Below, piece by piece: positions 17,843 through 26,186 of a DNA stretch of 64,000 nucleotides (within the stretch, counting starts at the first letter, position 1; the number at the start of each line of letters is the position of its first letter). Source of the DNA: Cronobacter sakazakii (GTDB lineage Bacteria; Pseudomonadota; Gammaproteobacteria; Enterobacterales; Enterobacteriaceae); assembly GCF_000982825.1 (NCBI RefSeq), contig NZ_CP011047.1:4340001-4404000 (forward strand). Reading direction: 5' to 3'. The notes under the pieces were generated by a model that was not told the origin of the DNA, did no database searches, and was given only the letters and a program-made list of their open reading frames with translations. The position numbers and the translations under genes were made by a program.

Positions 17843-18376
17843 TTAGTTCGCCTGCCAGGCGTCCAGAATCGCGTCTGTTTTCATGATGCGCAGCGGGTTG
17901 CCGGGTATGGTCAGGGTGCTCCACACGTCGTTGTAGTGATCGATAAGCACCGGGGCGGCAGCCGCGCGGCGATCGGCGGTGGTATGGGCGTCGCCTGCGA
18001 CCGTCACCTGAAACCCGCGGCTCGCCGCCTGTTTAATCGTGGTGTCCACGCAGTAGTCGCTGGCGCAGCCGCATACCACGAACGCGCTGATATTGTGCTC
18101 GCGCAGCAGCGCCTCAAGCGGCGTGCGGTAAAAGGCGTCGCAGGCGGTTTTGGTCACGCGCAGGGCGTTTTGCGGCACGTTGAGCTCCGGCAGAAACGCA
18201 AACCCTGGTGAGTCTTCTTCCAGCCCGCCCGGCTCCGTGTGCTGAATAATGATGACCTGCTCTGCGCCCGCCATCAGTTGGTTAATGCGGGCGACGCGCC
18301 CGTCGCGGTCAAAACGCGGCGTGGCGAAAACGCCGTTCTGCATATCGATTACCATCACAACCCGTGGTACAGCCAT
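17843..18376 (-). CDS. Isochorismatase-family cysteine hydrolase
   Basis: 177 residues from the ATG; a GTG one codon upstream is also possible. Catalytic triad of the family is visible: Asp in IDMQNG (about residue 11), Lys in VTKTACDAF (about 79) and Cys in VVCGCASDYCVDTT (Cys about 111-115), with the cis-peptide preceding it. Probable amidase or nicotinamidase-like hydrolase of unknown substrate. Single gene between sbmA and ampH, divergent from ampH; E. coli has no gene here. Confidence 0.85.
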   Translation of the reverse strand: MAVPRVVMVIDMQNGVFATPRFDRDGRVARINQLMAGAEQVIIIQHTEPGGLEEDSPGFAFLPELNVPQNALRVTKTACDAFYRTPLEALLREHNISAFVVCGCASDYCVDTTIKQAASRGFQVTVAGDAHTTADRRAAAAPVLIDHYNDVWSTLTIPGNPLRIMKTDAILDAWQAN

Positions 18377-18574
18377 CACGCACTCCTTCTCAGGGAAAGC
18401 AGGAGATTATCACAGGCAACGCACGCGGCACCGCCGGAAAAATTTTGCGCAAAAAAACGAGCTGTTACGCATCGTTACGTTTTTTCGGCGGCTGGCACGC
18501 TTTTCGGGCCTTTGCAGATCCGCGCGCAGTAGTATAAATACCCTCTATTCCCGCTCACTGAATGGATTGCTTCG

Positions 18575-19732
18575 TTGAAACGTTGTCTGCTCTCCTGCGC
18601 CCTGCTGATAAGCGCAGCTTTTTCTGCGGCTCAGGCCGCGCAAACCTCGCCTGACCCGGTCTTCGCCTCTGATATCGTTGACCGTTACGCCAACCATATT
18701 TTCTACGGCAGCGGCGCCACCGGCATGGCGATTGTCGTGATTGATGGCAATCAGCGCGTGTTCCGAAGCTTCGGCGAAACGCGCCCCGGCAATAACGTGC
18801 GCCCGCAGCTCGACTCGGTTATCCGCATCGCCTCGCTCACCAAACTGATGACCAGCGAAATGCTGGTGAAAATGCTCGATCAGGGCGTGGTGAAGCTTAA
18901 CGATCCGCTGAGCCGCTACGCGCCGCCCGGTGCGCGCGTGCCGACCTATCAGGGCGAGCCAATTCGACTGGTGAATCTCGCCACGCATACGAGCGGCCTG
19001 CCTCGCGAGCAGCCCGGCGGCGCGGCGAAACGCCCGGTGTTTGTCTGGCCCACGCGCGAGCAGCGCTGGCAGTGGCTCTCCACCGCATCGTTAAAAGCGG
19101 CACCTGGCGCCACGGCGTCTTATTCCAACCTCGCGTTCGATCTGCTGGCCGATGCGCTGGCCAACGCCGCGGGCAAGCCTTATACCCAACTCTTTGAAGA
19201 GCAGATAACCCGCCCGCTTGGCATGAAAGACACCACCTTTACGCCATCGCCGGATCAGTGCAAGCGCCTGATGATCGCGGAAAAAGGCGCGAGCCCGTGC
19301 AACAACACGCTGGCGGCCATCGGCAGCGGCGGCGTTTACTCCACGCCGGACGACATGATGCGCTGGATGCAGCAGTTCCTGGCATCCGATTTCCATCGCC
19401 GCAGCCCGCAGGCGGACCGGATGCAGACGCTGATTTATCAACGTACGCAGTTAACCCGCGTCGTCGGCATGGACGTGCCGGGTAAAGCGGACGCGCTGGG
19501 GCTCGGCTGGGTGTACATGGCACCGAAAGAGGGGCGTCCTGGCATCATTCAGAAAACCGGGGGCGGCGGCGGCTTTATCACCTACATGGCGATGATCCCG
19601 CAGAGCAATATTGGCGCTTTCGTGGTAGTGACCCGCTCGCCGCTGACGCGCTTTACTAATATGAGCGACGGGATAAACGATCTGGTGACGGAACTGAGCG
19701 GCAACAAACCGCTCCAGACGCCTGCCCTGTAA
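18575..19732 (+). CDS. ampH: AmpH D-alanyl-D-alanine carboxypeptidase/endopeptidase
   Basis: 385 residues, the E. coli length, starting at TTG (18575) which encodes the first Met of MKRCLLSCALL. Signal peptide about 1-21 ending AAQA. Class C beta-lactamase-like penicillin-binding protein acting in the periplasm on peptidoglycan; it has DD-carboxypeptidase and DD-endopeptidase activity in E. coli. Catalytic SxxK is SLTK at 87-90, YSN at 183-185, and KTGGGGG near 328. No ampC-type hydrolase is implied. Followed by a GC-rich hairpin shared with convergent iprA. Confidence 0.95.
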   Translation: MKRCLLSCALLISAAFSAAQAAQTSPDPVFASDIVDRYANHIFYGSGATGMAIVVIDGNQRVFRSFGETRPGNNVRPQLDSVIRIASLTKLMTSEMLVKMLDQGVVKLNDPLSRYAPPGARVPTYQGEPIRLVNLATHTSGLPREQPGGAAKRPVFVWPTREQRWQWLSTASLKAAPGATASYSNLAFDLLADALANAAGKPYTQLFEEQITRPLGMKDTTFTPSPDQCKRLMIAEKGASPCNNTLAAIGSGGVYSTPDDMMRWMQQFLASDFHRRSPQADRMQTLIYQRTQLTRVVGMDVPGKADALGLGWVYMAPKEGRPGIIQKTGGGGGFITYMAMIPQSNIGAFVVVTRSPLTRFTNMSDGINDLVTELSGNKPLQTPAL

Positions 19733-19737
19733 AGCAA

Positions 19738-19762
19738 TAACGGCGCCTGTGCGGCGCCGTTA
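19738..19762. terminator. Hairpin between ampH and iprA
   Basis: Stem TAACGGCGCC / GGCGCCGTTA with a five-base loop, placed between convergent genes; only a short T-stretch follows, so termination may be modest. Confidence 0.6.
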
Positions 19763-19766
19763 TGTT

Positions 19767-20393
19767 TCAGTAGTTGAGCGGCAGTTTGTTGACTGCCACC
19801 AGCTTGCCCTTCTGCATTTCAATGTATTTGCCTTTTCGCAACTCCGCGAGTATCTCAGCGATGACCGAACGGGAAATATGAGTATGGTTCTGAATATGGT
19901 GAATAACGCCCACCTGCGCGCGCACTTCGGGGCTCCAGGCCGCCATCGTTAACAGCGTGGAACGGATCTGCGAATAAGTCGTCGTGCCGATAAAGTGCGC
20001 GTCGCGCCACTCAAACCAGCGCATCAGCCAGGTCTGCCAGTGACAGAATGACTTCCACAGCTGGCGATGTTCGATAATTTCAATTGCCCGGCGAACCGGC
20101 ATACGAAAGCCGCGACAGGGGGTTTCCGTTATCAGGGTATAGCGAAGCGGCTCCGGGATCACCGCATCAGAAAAGCTTAAATAGAGCGGCGAAGTCATTA
20201 AATCGACGTGAATATGGTTCTCTTCACGCCAGACATTGAGGCTCCCTTCCTTAAAAAACCAGCACTGTTGCTCGCCCTGCTCGTTGATAAACGAGAGTTC
20301 GCAATGGGCGTCAATATCAAACGGCGTTCCTGACGGGGCCAGATGACGCTGAAGAGCGTCGAGATGATGTAGGGGTTTTACCAGATCTAACAC
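19767..20393 (-). CDS. iprA: IprA (YaiV) Crp/Fnr-like transcriptional regulator
   Basis: 208 residues from the GTG at 20393, which aligns with the E. coli YaiV start (VLDLVKPLHHLDALQRHL); a longer form starting at ATG 20441 is possible. N-terminal cyclic-nucleotide-binding-like beta domain (about 15-110) without an obvious cAMP pocket or cysteine cluster, and a C-terminal winged helix (about 150-205; HHIQNHTHISRSVIAEILAELRKGKYIEM). In Salmonella the orthologue lowers hydrogen peroxide resistance. Here it stands between ampH and the broken yaiT-like gene as in E. coli. Confidence 0.87.
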   Translation of the reverse strand: MLDLVKPLHHLDALQRHLAPSGTPFDIDAHCELSFINEQGEQQCWFFKEGSLNVWREENHIHVDLMTSPLYLSFSDAVIPEPLRYTLITETPCRGFRMPVRRAIEIIEHRQLWKSFCHWQTWLMRWFEWRDAHFIGTTTYSQIRSTLLTMAAWSPEVRAQVGVIHHIQNHTHISRSVIAEILAELRKGKYIEMQKGKLVAVNKLPLNY

Positions 20394-23136
20394 GCGAGAT
20401 ATCCATTTCAGGTGTGTTGGGGAGGAACTGCCTGTCCACATGGGACAGGCAGCTTTTGACGCTAACTGCAGAAATTACCAGGTGTATTTGACGCCAACGT
20501 TCGCGGCCCAATCCTGGTCCACATCGCCACCGCCGAGGTAGTTCGCATCGGCATAGGCGCTGAAGTTTTTGGTGAAGCTGAACTTACCGCCAAGCCCTGC
20601 GCGTACTGCGGAGCCTTCCATGCCGTTATCGATATTGTCGCCGTTGACATCGGCGTCGTTACCGCTGGCATCGTCATAGACATAGGCCAGTTTGGCATAC
20701 GGCGTGAAGGACTGATCGTTGCCGTAGTTGAAGGTGTAACCCAGATCTGCGCCCAGTTCATAACGCAGGCTGTCGTAAGACTGGCTGTTGACGCGCATAT
20801 CGTTGCTCAGCTGATAGCCGTCGCCATCCTGGAACAGGCCGGAGATGCTGGCGTACGGGGTCAGATAACCCTGCGTATTGAACTGCCAGTCATAGCCCAG
20901 TTTCAGGCCAAAGCCCCAGGCATCGGAGGACGCATCACCGGAGACCGCCTGGCCGTTGCTCATCACTGCGCTCAAATCGTTGCTGTAATGGCTGTAGCTC
21001 AGGGTGGTATCCAGGAAGACGTTGTTGGCGAACTGCGCGGAAGAATAGAGACGCGCGGACTGGCTGTCCTGATCAACGCTGCCGCTGTGATCGTCCATAT
21101 CCCCTTTCGCAAAGCCCGCTGCCGCGCCGATCATCCATTTGGCGTAGTTGCCTTCCACCAGTTTATCGAGACCAACCATCAGGCCGTTGACATCCTGGTT
21201 GTAACTCAGCTCGCCGTTATCGCCGTTGAAGTTACCGCCGAAGTAGGTCACCCATGCGCCACCGTTATCCCCTGGCGTATGACGGCCCTGCGCGAGACGC
21301 GTGCTCAGCACATCCTGTTCCAGATTCCAGATGTTGGTATTGGCGGAAGGAATGCTCAGCGCCATGTTGGCGTAGTCGGTCAGCTCACGCTGTTTCAACA
21401 CCACGGTATCGCCCTGCTGCTGCGCCTCGTAGGTGTACGCCCCCAGATCCGCTTTGTTGGCGGCGGTAAAGCGCGCGGATGTCGCGTCGTTATCGTCATA
21501 CACCCGTATCACTTCGTTGCCTTTATAATCAGCAATCGAGCCCGCGCCAGTGGCGTTATCGATACGCACGCGATAGTTGCCCGCCACATCGCCGTTCACC
21601 GCCAGATGACCGTCTGAGTTGAGCGCAATCACGCCCTCGTCATAGTCTTTCTGATGCGGATCGTTGGTGACGTAACGCGCGTTATTCAGTGAGGCATCCA
21701 GCACATAGTCACGGCTTGCGACGTTAAGCACGCCGTCGTCGGTCAGCACGACGTTATCCGCATCTACCTGACCGAGGCCCAGGTTGAGCTGCGCGCCGTT
21801 AGCAACGGTGAGCGTGTTGGCGTACAGCGACGCGGTTTCTTCCGTGAGCGTCGCCTGACTGCCGCTGTCCAGCGTCAGGGAATCGGTCGCCACCGCGCCA
21901 TCATCGCCGATGTTCAGCGTCGAAGCATTGGTCAGGGTGATGGAATCCGCCAGCAGCGATGAGCTTTCAACGTTAACCTGTGAATGATTATCCACCACCA
22001 GCGCGTCGATATTAGACACTTTACGGGTATCCCATTCGGAGCCGTTTGTCAGCGTCACGTTGAAAATACCGCTCTGATAGACTTCATTGCCCGTCACGTG
22101 GCCCGCTTCGTTAAACGCGGTATCGCTGTTTTCGATGCCATACGTGGAGCCAGGCCAGATGCTGTTTGGCTGATAGTCATACAGCTCGGCGGTCGCTTCG
22201 ACATTAGAAATCGCCGCACCCACCCATTTGCTGCCGTTGGTGAGCGTCACGTCCAGGCGGTCGGTATTATCCCAGCCGTTAGAATCCAGCGTACCGTCGC
22301 CGTTCACATCATAGGCGTCAACGTGCGTGATGACCGGGTTGCCGTCTTGATCCAGCGTAACGCGGTCATACCCGCCAAAGTTTTCATCAAAGGAGCTTTC
22401 GAAATAGATGTCGCCGTTAATGGTTGATCTGTCGAAAGAGGCCGTCGTCTGCATTGAGTTATCAGAAGCCGGATTAGCAATCACCGCAAGCGCGATATCA
22501 TCCGCAGTAATGGCGTTATCGTAATCGCTGGCTTTACCCGTGTGGCCATAAAAACCACTGGTGCCTTCATCCGTCCATGAGCCGGAGCTCAGCACAGAAT
22601 CTTTTACCACAATGCTGTTATTAAAAATTTCACCGCTATTTGAGCCAGTCGGCGATGTCACATCCTGATTATCTTCCCATTCATATCCCTGCGTCAGCGT
22701 AATACCCGCAACATGAGAATTATTTTGAATAACCAGATCGGTTTCCTGGTCGAGCGTAATTGCCGTGCCGAGATCAAAAATATCCATAGACGCCGTCGTT
22801 TTATCATCGGCGTTATAATAGGTATAGTGCTCGAAGTCATCGTCGATAGTGGAATTATCGACGGTTAATGCGAGACGGTTATAGAGATAATCCCCGGTGC
22901 GGTTATCACAGTTTTCCGTCATGCATTGTGAGGTAATCATCCCGTGGATAGTGCTGTCTTTAATGGTCAGCGCGTTAGGGTTGGTATTATTACTGGTGCC
23001 CTCATCAAGATACCAGGTGGAAATAACGCCATCGACATGCGCGCCGGAAATTTGCGGATAAATATTGCCATTATAATAATCAGAGCCGTAATCGTAACCG
23101 ACATAGCCCTGATACATAATACCGCCGTCATAATAA

Positions 23137-23145
23137 AACGTGTCG
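23137..23145. repeat. Target-site duplication of IS1 copy 1 (partner at 23914-23922)
   Basis: AACGTGTCG appears directly on both sides of the IS1. Nine bases is the normal IS1 duplication size. Confidence 0.95.
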
Positions 23146-23160
23146 GGTAATGACTCCAAC

Positions 23161-23664
23161 TTATTGATAGTGTTTTATGTTCAGATAATGCCCGATGACT
23201 TTGTCATGCAGCTCCACCGATTTTGAGAACGACAGCGACTTCCGTCCCAGCCGTGCCAGGTGCTGCCTCAGATTCAGGTTATGCCGCTCAATTCGCTGCG
23301 TATATCGCTTGCTGATTACGTGCAGCTTTCCCTTCAGGCGGGATTCATACAGCGGCCAGCCATCCGTCATCCATATCACCACGTCAAAGGGTGACAGCAG
23401 GCTCATAAGACGCCCCAGCGTCGCCATAGTGCGTTCACCGAATACGTGCGCAACAACCGTCTTCCGGAGCCTGTCATACGCGTAAAACAGCCAGCGCTGG
23501 CGCGATTTAGCCCCGACGTATCCCCACTGTTCGTCCATTTCCGCGCAGACGATGACGTCACTGCCCGGCTGTATGCGCGAGGTTACCGACTGCGGCCTGA
23601 GTTTTTTAAATGGCGGAAAATCGTGTTGAGGCCAACGCCCATAATGCGGGCGGTTGCCCGGCAT
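23161..23664 (-). CDS. insB: IS1 InsB transposase reading frame (copy 1)
   Basis: 167-residue frame holding the catalytic part of the IS1 transposase (DDE type; EMDEQWGYVGAKSRQRWLFYAYD, TDGWPLYESRL, ERHNLNLRQHLARLGRKSLSFSKS). It is expressed as an InsA-InsB fusion by -1 ribosomal frameshifting at an A6C run in the overlap; the first codons of this frame precede the overlap and are not translated alone. Confidence 0.95.
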   Translation of the reverse strand: MPGNRPHYGRWPQHDFPPFKKLRPQSVTSRIQPGSDVIVCAEMDEQWGYVGAKSRQRWLFYAYDRLRKTVVAHVFGERTMATLGRLMSLLSPFDVVIWMTDGWPLYESRLKGKLHVISKRYTQRIERHNLNLRQHLARLGRKSLSFSKSVELHDKVIGHYLNIKHYQ

Positions 23665-23858
23665 CCAACGCCATTCATGGCCATATCAATGATTTTCTGG
23701 TGCGTACCGGGTTGAGAAGCGGTGTAAGTGAACTGCAGTTGCCATGTTTTACGGCAGTGAGAGCAGAGATAGCGCTGATGTCCGGCGGTGCTTTTGCCGT
23801 TACGCACCACCCCGTCAGTAGCTGAACAGGAGGGACAGCTGATAGAAACAGAAGCCAC
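23583..23858 (-). CDS. insA: IS1 InsA repressor/transposase N-terminal protein (copy 1)
   Basis: 91 residues. Four N-terminal cysteines (CPSCSATDG and CSHCRKTW) form a zinc finger, followed by a helix-turn-helix (GVGCRATARIMGVGLNTIFRHLK). Binds the IS1 ends and represses its promoter; also forms the N-terminus of the frameshifted transposase. Confidence 0.95.
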   Translation of the reverse strand: MASVSISCPSCSATDGVVRNGKSTAGHQRYLCSHCRKTWQLQFTYTASQPGTHQKIIDMAMNGVGCRATARIMGVGLNTIFRHLKNSGRSR

Positions 23859-24029
23859 TGGAGCACCTCAAAAACACCATCATACACTAAATCAGTAAGT
23901 TGGCAGCATCACCAACGTGTCGTAACTTTTGCCTGAAATATCCGTGGCAGCGGAGGCCTGAGAAGCGATAGCCATCGTGCAGGCCACGGCTAATTGTGAG
24001 ACTACAAGTTTCTTTTTCCAGGAGTGCAT

Positions 24030-24427
24030 TTATCATCCCTCCTCAGGGACGTCACAAAGTTGGTCCATCAAATGGTTTGCCGTAATACAAGCGTGATGTA
24101 TTAACGATAAAATTATGCACGCTGAAAAATTAAAGGTTCAATTCTTCTTTACCAATTGTACGAATCCGCACTCTTTTATTATTTAGGAATAAAACCGGTT
24201 CCTCTCTCGTTATCCCTTTATACCTTACCAGACGAAAAACCCTTCATTTTGATTACCGCCAAAATATTGCTTATTTAAATATCCACTCCTGGAATATTGG
24301 CTTTAAAAATAAAATAGCCCTCAGTTATAACACTCCCCTGCCGTTTCGTTGCCCGGGCTTTCACCCTTCCCCTGACGATACTCATCTATAATATGAATAT
24401 CTTAATGGCATGGAGAAAGTGAATCTA
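24030..24427. other. AT-rich intergenic region between the autotransporter and the PncC-like gene
   Basis: About 400 bases, clearly AT-rich against the surrounding genes, between two divergent genes. It must hold their promoters. No coding region or strong hairpin is visible to me; the autotransporter RBS GGAGGG lies at 24031-24042. Confidence 0.5.
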
Positions 24428-24925
24428 ATGAATGAAAAACTTCAGCACGCCGCAAAACAGGCCGGTATCTGGCTGAATCAACACGGGCTACGACTGGCGA
24501 CGGCCGAATCCTGTACCGGTGGGCTTATTACGTACACCCTGTGCGCCACCGAAGACACCACCGCCTTTTATTCGAGCGGTTTTATCACTTACACCAATGA
24601 CGCCAAGCAGCGCATGTTAGGCGTGAAAGAAGAGACGCTGCGCCTCTATACCGCCGTGAGCGAGCAGACGGTGCATGAGATGGCGGCGGGCGCCCGCGAG
24701 CGTTCGGGCGAGGATGTCAGCCTCGCGGTGAGTGGTTATGCCGGTCCATCCGGCGGTGAAGACGGCACGCCGCCGGGCACCGTGTGGTTTGGCTGGGGCA
24801 TGCCGGGCGAGGAAACCGTAGCGGAAAAGCGTCATTTCAATGGCGATCCGAAAACCGTTATCGATCAGGCGGCGGTCTTCGCGCTGGAGCGCCTTATTGA
24901 ACTGCTTAAAGAACGCGTTTCATAA
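24428..24925 (+). CDS. PncC/CinA C-terminal family protein (nicotinamide-nucleotide amidase-like)
   Basis: 165 residues from the ATG of MNEKLQHAAKQAG (a start six codons earlier is possible). Single CinA C-terminal domain with TAESCTGGLI (about 25-34; catalytic Ser and Thr region), YTNDAKQRMLGV (about 56-67), ERSGEDVSLAVSGYAGPSGG (about 97-116) and GTVWFGWG. PncC deamidates NMN to nicotinic acid mononucleotide. The stand-alone short form resembles E. coli YdeJ, for which activity is doubtful, so amidase function is uncertain. Confidence 0.85.
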   Translation: MNEKLQHAAKQAGIWLNQHGLRLATAESCTGGLITYTLCATEDTTAFYSSGFITYTNDAKQRMLGVKEETLRLYTAVSEQTVHEMAAGARERSGEDVSLAVSGYAGPSGGEDGTPPGTVWFGWGMPGEETVAEKRHFNGDPKTVIDQAAVFALERLIELLKERVS

Positions 24926-25071
24926 TGCCCACGTCAGGGTCTGCCGTGAAAACGCCCCGGCTGGCCTTGTCCGTTGCGGGCGCGCGTGATTTAGCGCCCA
25001 CAATCGTCAAACATCCAGTCCTGTTTCGGGTTAAAATAAAGCCTGTCCCATTTCTCTGATAAGAAGCAATT

Positions 25072-26049
25072 ATGGCCGATTTTTCATTGAGTTCCCGCCC
25101 GCGCCGCCTGCGTCAGAACGCCTCGCTGCGCGCCATGTTTGAAGAAACCTCGTTAAGCCGCAACGATCTGGTACTGCCGATTTTCGTTGAGGAAGAGCTG
25201 GACGACTACAAACCGATCGCCGCCATGCCGGGCGTGATGCGTATCCCGGAGAGATATCTCGCCCGTGAAATTGAGCGTATTGCGAAAGCGGGCATCCGCT
25301 CCGTGATGACCTTCGGGATTTCGCACCACACCGACGAGTGCGGCAGCGATACCTGGAATGAAAACGGTCTGGTGGCGCGTATGTCGCGTATCGCCAAAGA
25401 CGCCGTGCCGGAAATGGTCGTGATGTCTGACACCTGCTTTTGCGAATATACCAGCCACGGCCACTGCGGCGTGCTGTGCGAGCATGGCGTGGACAACGAC
25501 GCGACCCTGGTAAACCTGGGCCGTCAGGCAGTGGTTGCTGCCGCTGCAGGTGCCGATTTTATCGCGCCTTCCGCCGCGATGGACGGCCAGGTGAAAGCCA
25601 TCCGTCAGGCGCTCGACGCCGCGGGCTTCACGGATACGGCTATCTTCTCCTACTCCACCAAATTCGCATCGTCCTTCTACGGCCCGTTCCGCGAAGCCGC
25701 GGGCACCGCGCTGAAAGGCGATCGTAAAACCTATCAGATGAGCCCGATGAACCGCCGCGAGGCGATCCGCGAATCGCTGCTGGATGAAGCCGAAGGCGCG
25801 GATGCGCTGATGGTCAAACCGGCGGGCGCTTATCTCGACATCCTGCGTGACGTGCGCGAGCGCACCAGCCTGCCGCTTGGCGCTTATCAGGTGAGCGGCG
25901 AATACGCGATGATCAAATTCGCCGCCCAGGCGGGCGCGATTGACGAAGAGAAAGTGATCCTGGAAAGCCTCGGCGCTATCAAGCGCGCGGGCGCGGATCT
26001 TATCTTCAGCTACTTCGCACTCGATCTGGCCGAGAAAAACATTCTCTGA
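25072..26049 (+). CDS. hemB: Porphobilinogen synthase HemB
   Basis: 325 residues (E. coli 324). Condenses two 5-aminolevulinate molecules to porphobilinogen in tetrapyrrole synthesis. Zinc cysteines are in DTCFCEYTSHGHCG (about 121-134), the two active-site lysines in SYSTKFASSFYGPF (about 197) and MVKPAGAYLD (about 249), and a conserved DGQVKAIRQALDAAG segment near 172-186. Single gene followed by a good terminator. Confidence 0.97.
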   Translation: MADFSLSSRPRRLRQNASLRAMFEETSLSRNDLVLPIFVEEELDDYKPIAAMPGVMRIPERYLAREIERIAKAGIRSVMTFGISHHTDECGSDTWNENGLVARMSRIAKDAVPEMVVMSDTCFCEYTSHGHCGVLCEHGVDNDATLVNLGRQAVVAAAAGADFIAPSAAMDGQVKAIRQALDAAGFTDTAIFSYSTKFASSFYGPFREAAGTALKGDRKTYQMSPMNRREAIRESLLDEAEGADALMVKPAGAYLDILRDVRERTSLPLGAYQVSGEYAMIKFAAQAGAIDEEKVILESLGAIKRAGADLIFSYFALDLAEKNIL

Positions 26050-26054
26050 CCTGT

Positions 26055-26084
26055 CGCGGCGGGCGTTCTGTCCGCCGCGTTTTC
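26055..26084 (+). terminator. hemB terminator
   Basis: Stem CGCGGCGG / CCGCCGCG with a nine-base loop followed by TTTT, six bases after the hemB stop. Confidence 0.85.
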
Positions 26085-26186
26085 TCCTCCCCCCTACGCT
26101 GTGACCGTTCCTTCACGCCCCTGACATGCGGCCGTCATCTTCCGGGTCTATCACTGTTCGCAGACGGTTCCCGAGGAGACACAACC

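Larger units (their letters stand above)
23146..23913 (-). mobile_element. IS1 element, copy 1 (768 bp)
   Basis: Exactly 768 bp between ends GGTAATGACTCC and (reverse complement) GGTGATGCTGCC, the IS1 right and left ends. Flanked by a perfect 9-bp target duplication AACGTGTCG (23137-23145 and 23914-23922). Transposase genes lie on the - strand. Inserted in the autotransporter gene. The encoded InsA and InsB are identical to those of copy 2. Confidence 0.98.
20475..24029 (-). pseudogene. yaiT: YaiT-like autotransporter adhesin gene, split by IS1
   Basis: The gene starts at ATG 24029 (strong GGAGG upstream) with a signal peptide MHSWKKKLVVSQLA...QASA, and is interrupted after about 38 codons by IS1 at 23146-23913. 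Removing the 768-bp IS1 and one 9-bp target copy restores one frame of 925 codons, so the insertion is the only visible lesion. The rest holds a repetitive Asn/Asp/Ser/Thr-rich beta-helix passenger (about 40-650) with TLTNGSEW and SLTLDSGS type rungs, and a C-terminal autotransporter barrel (about 660-925; GAWVTYFGGNF... ending VGVKYTW). E. coli K-12 has its yaiT/yaiU gene broken by IS3 at the same chromosomal place. An 894-residue frame remains open from the IS1 edge but has no signal peptide, so no surface protein is expected. Confidence 0.92.
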
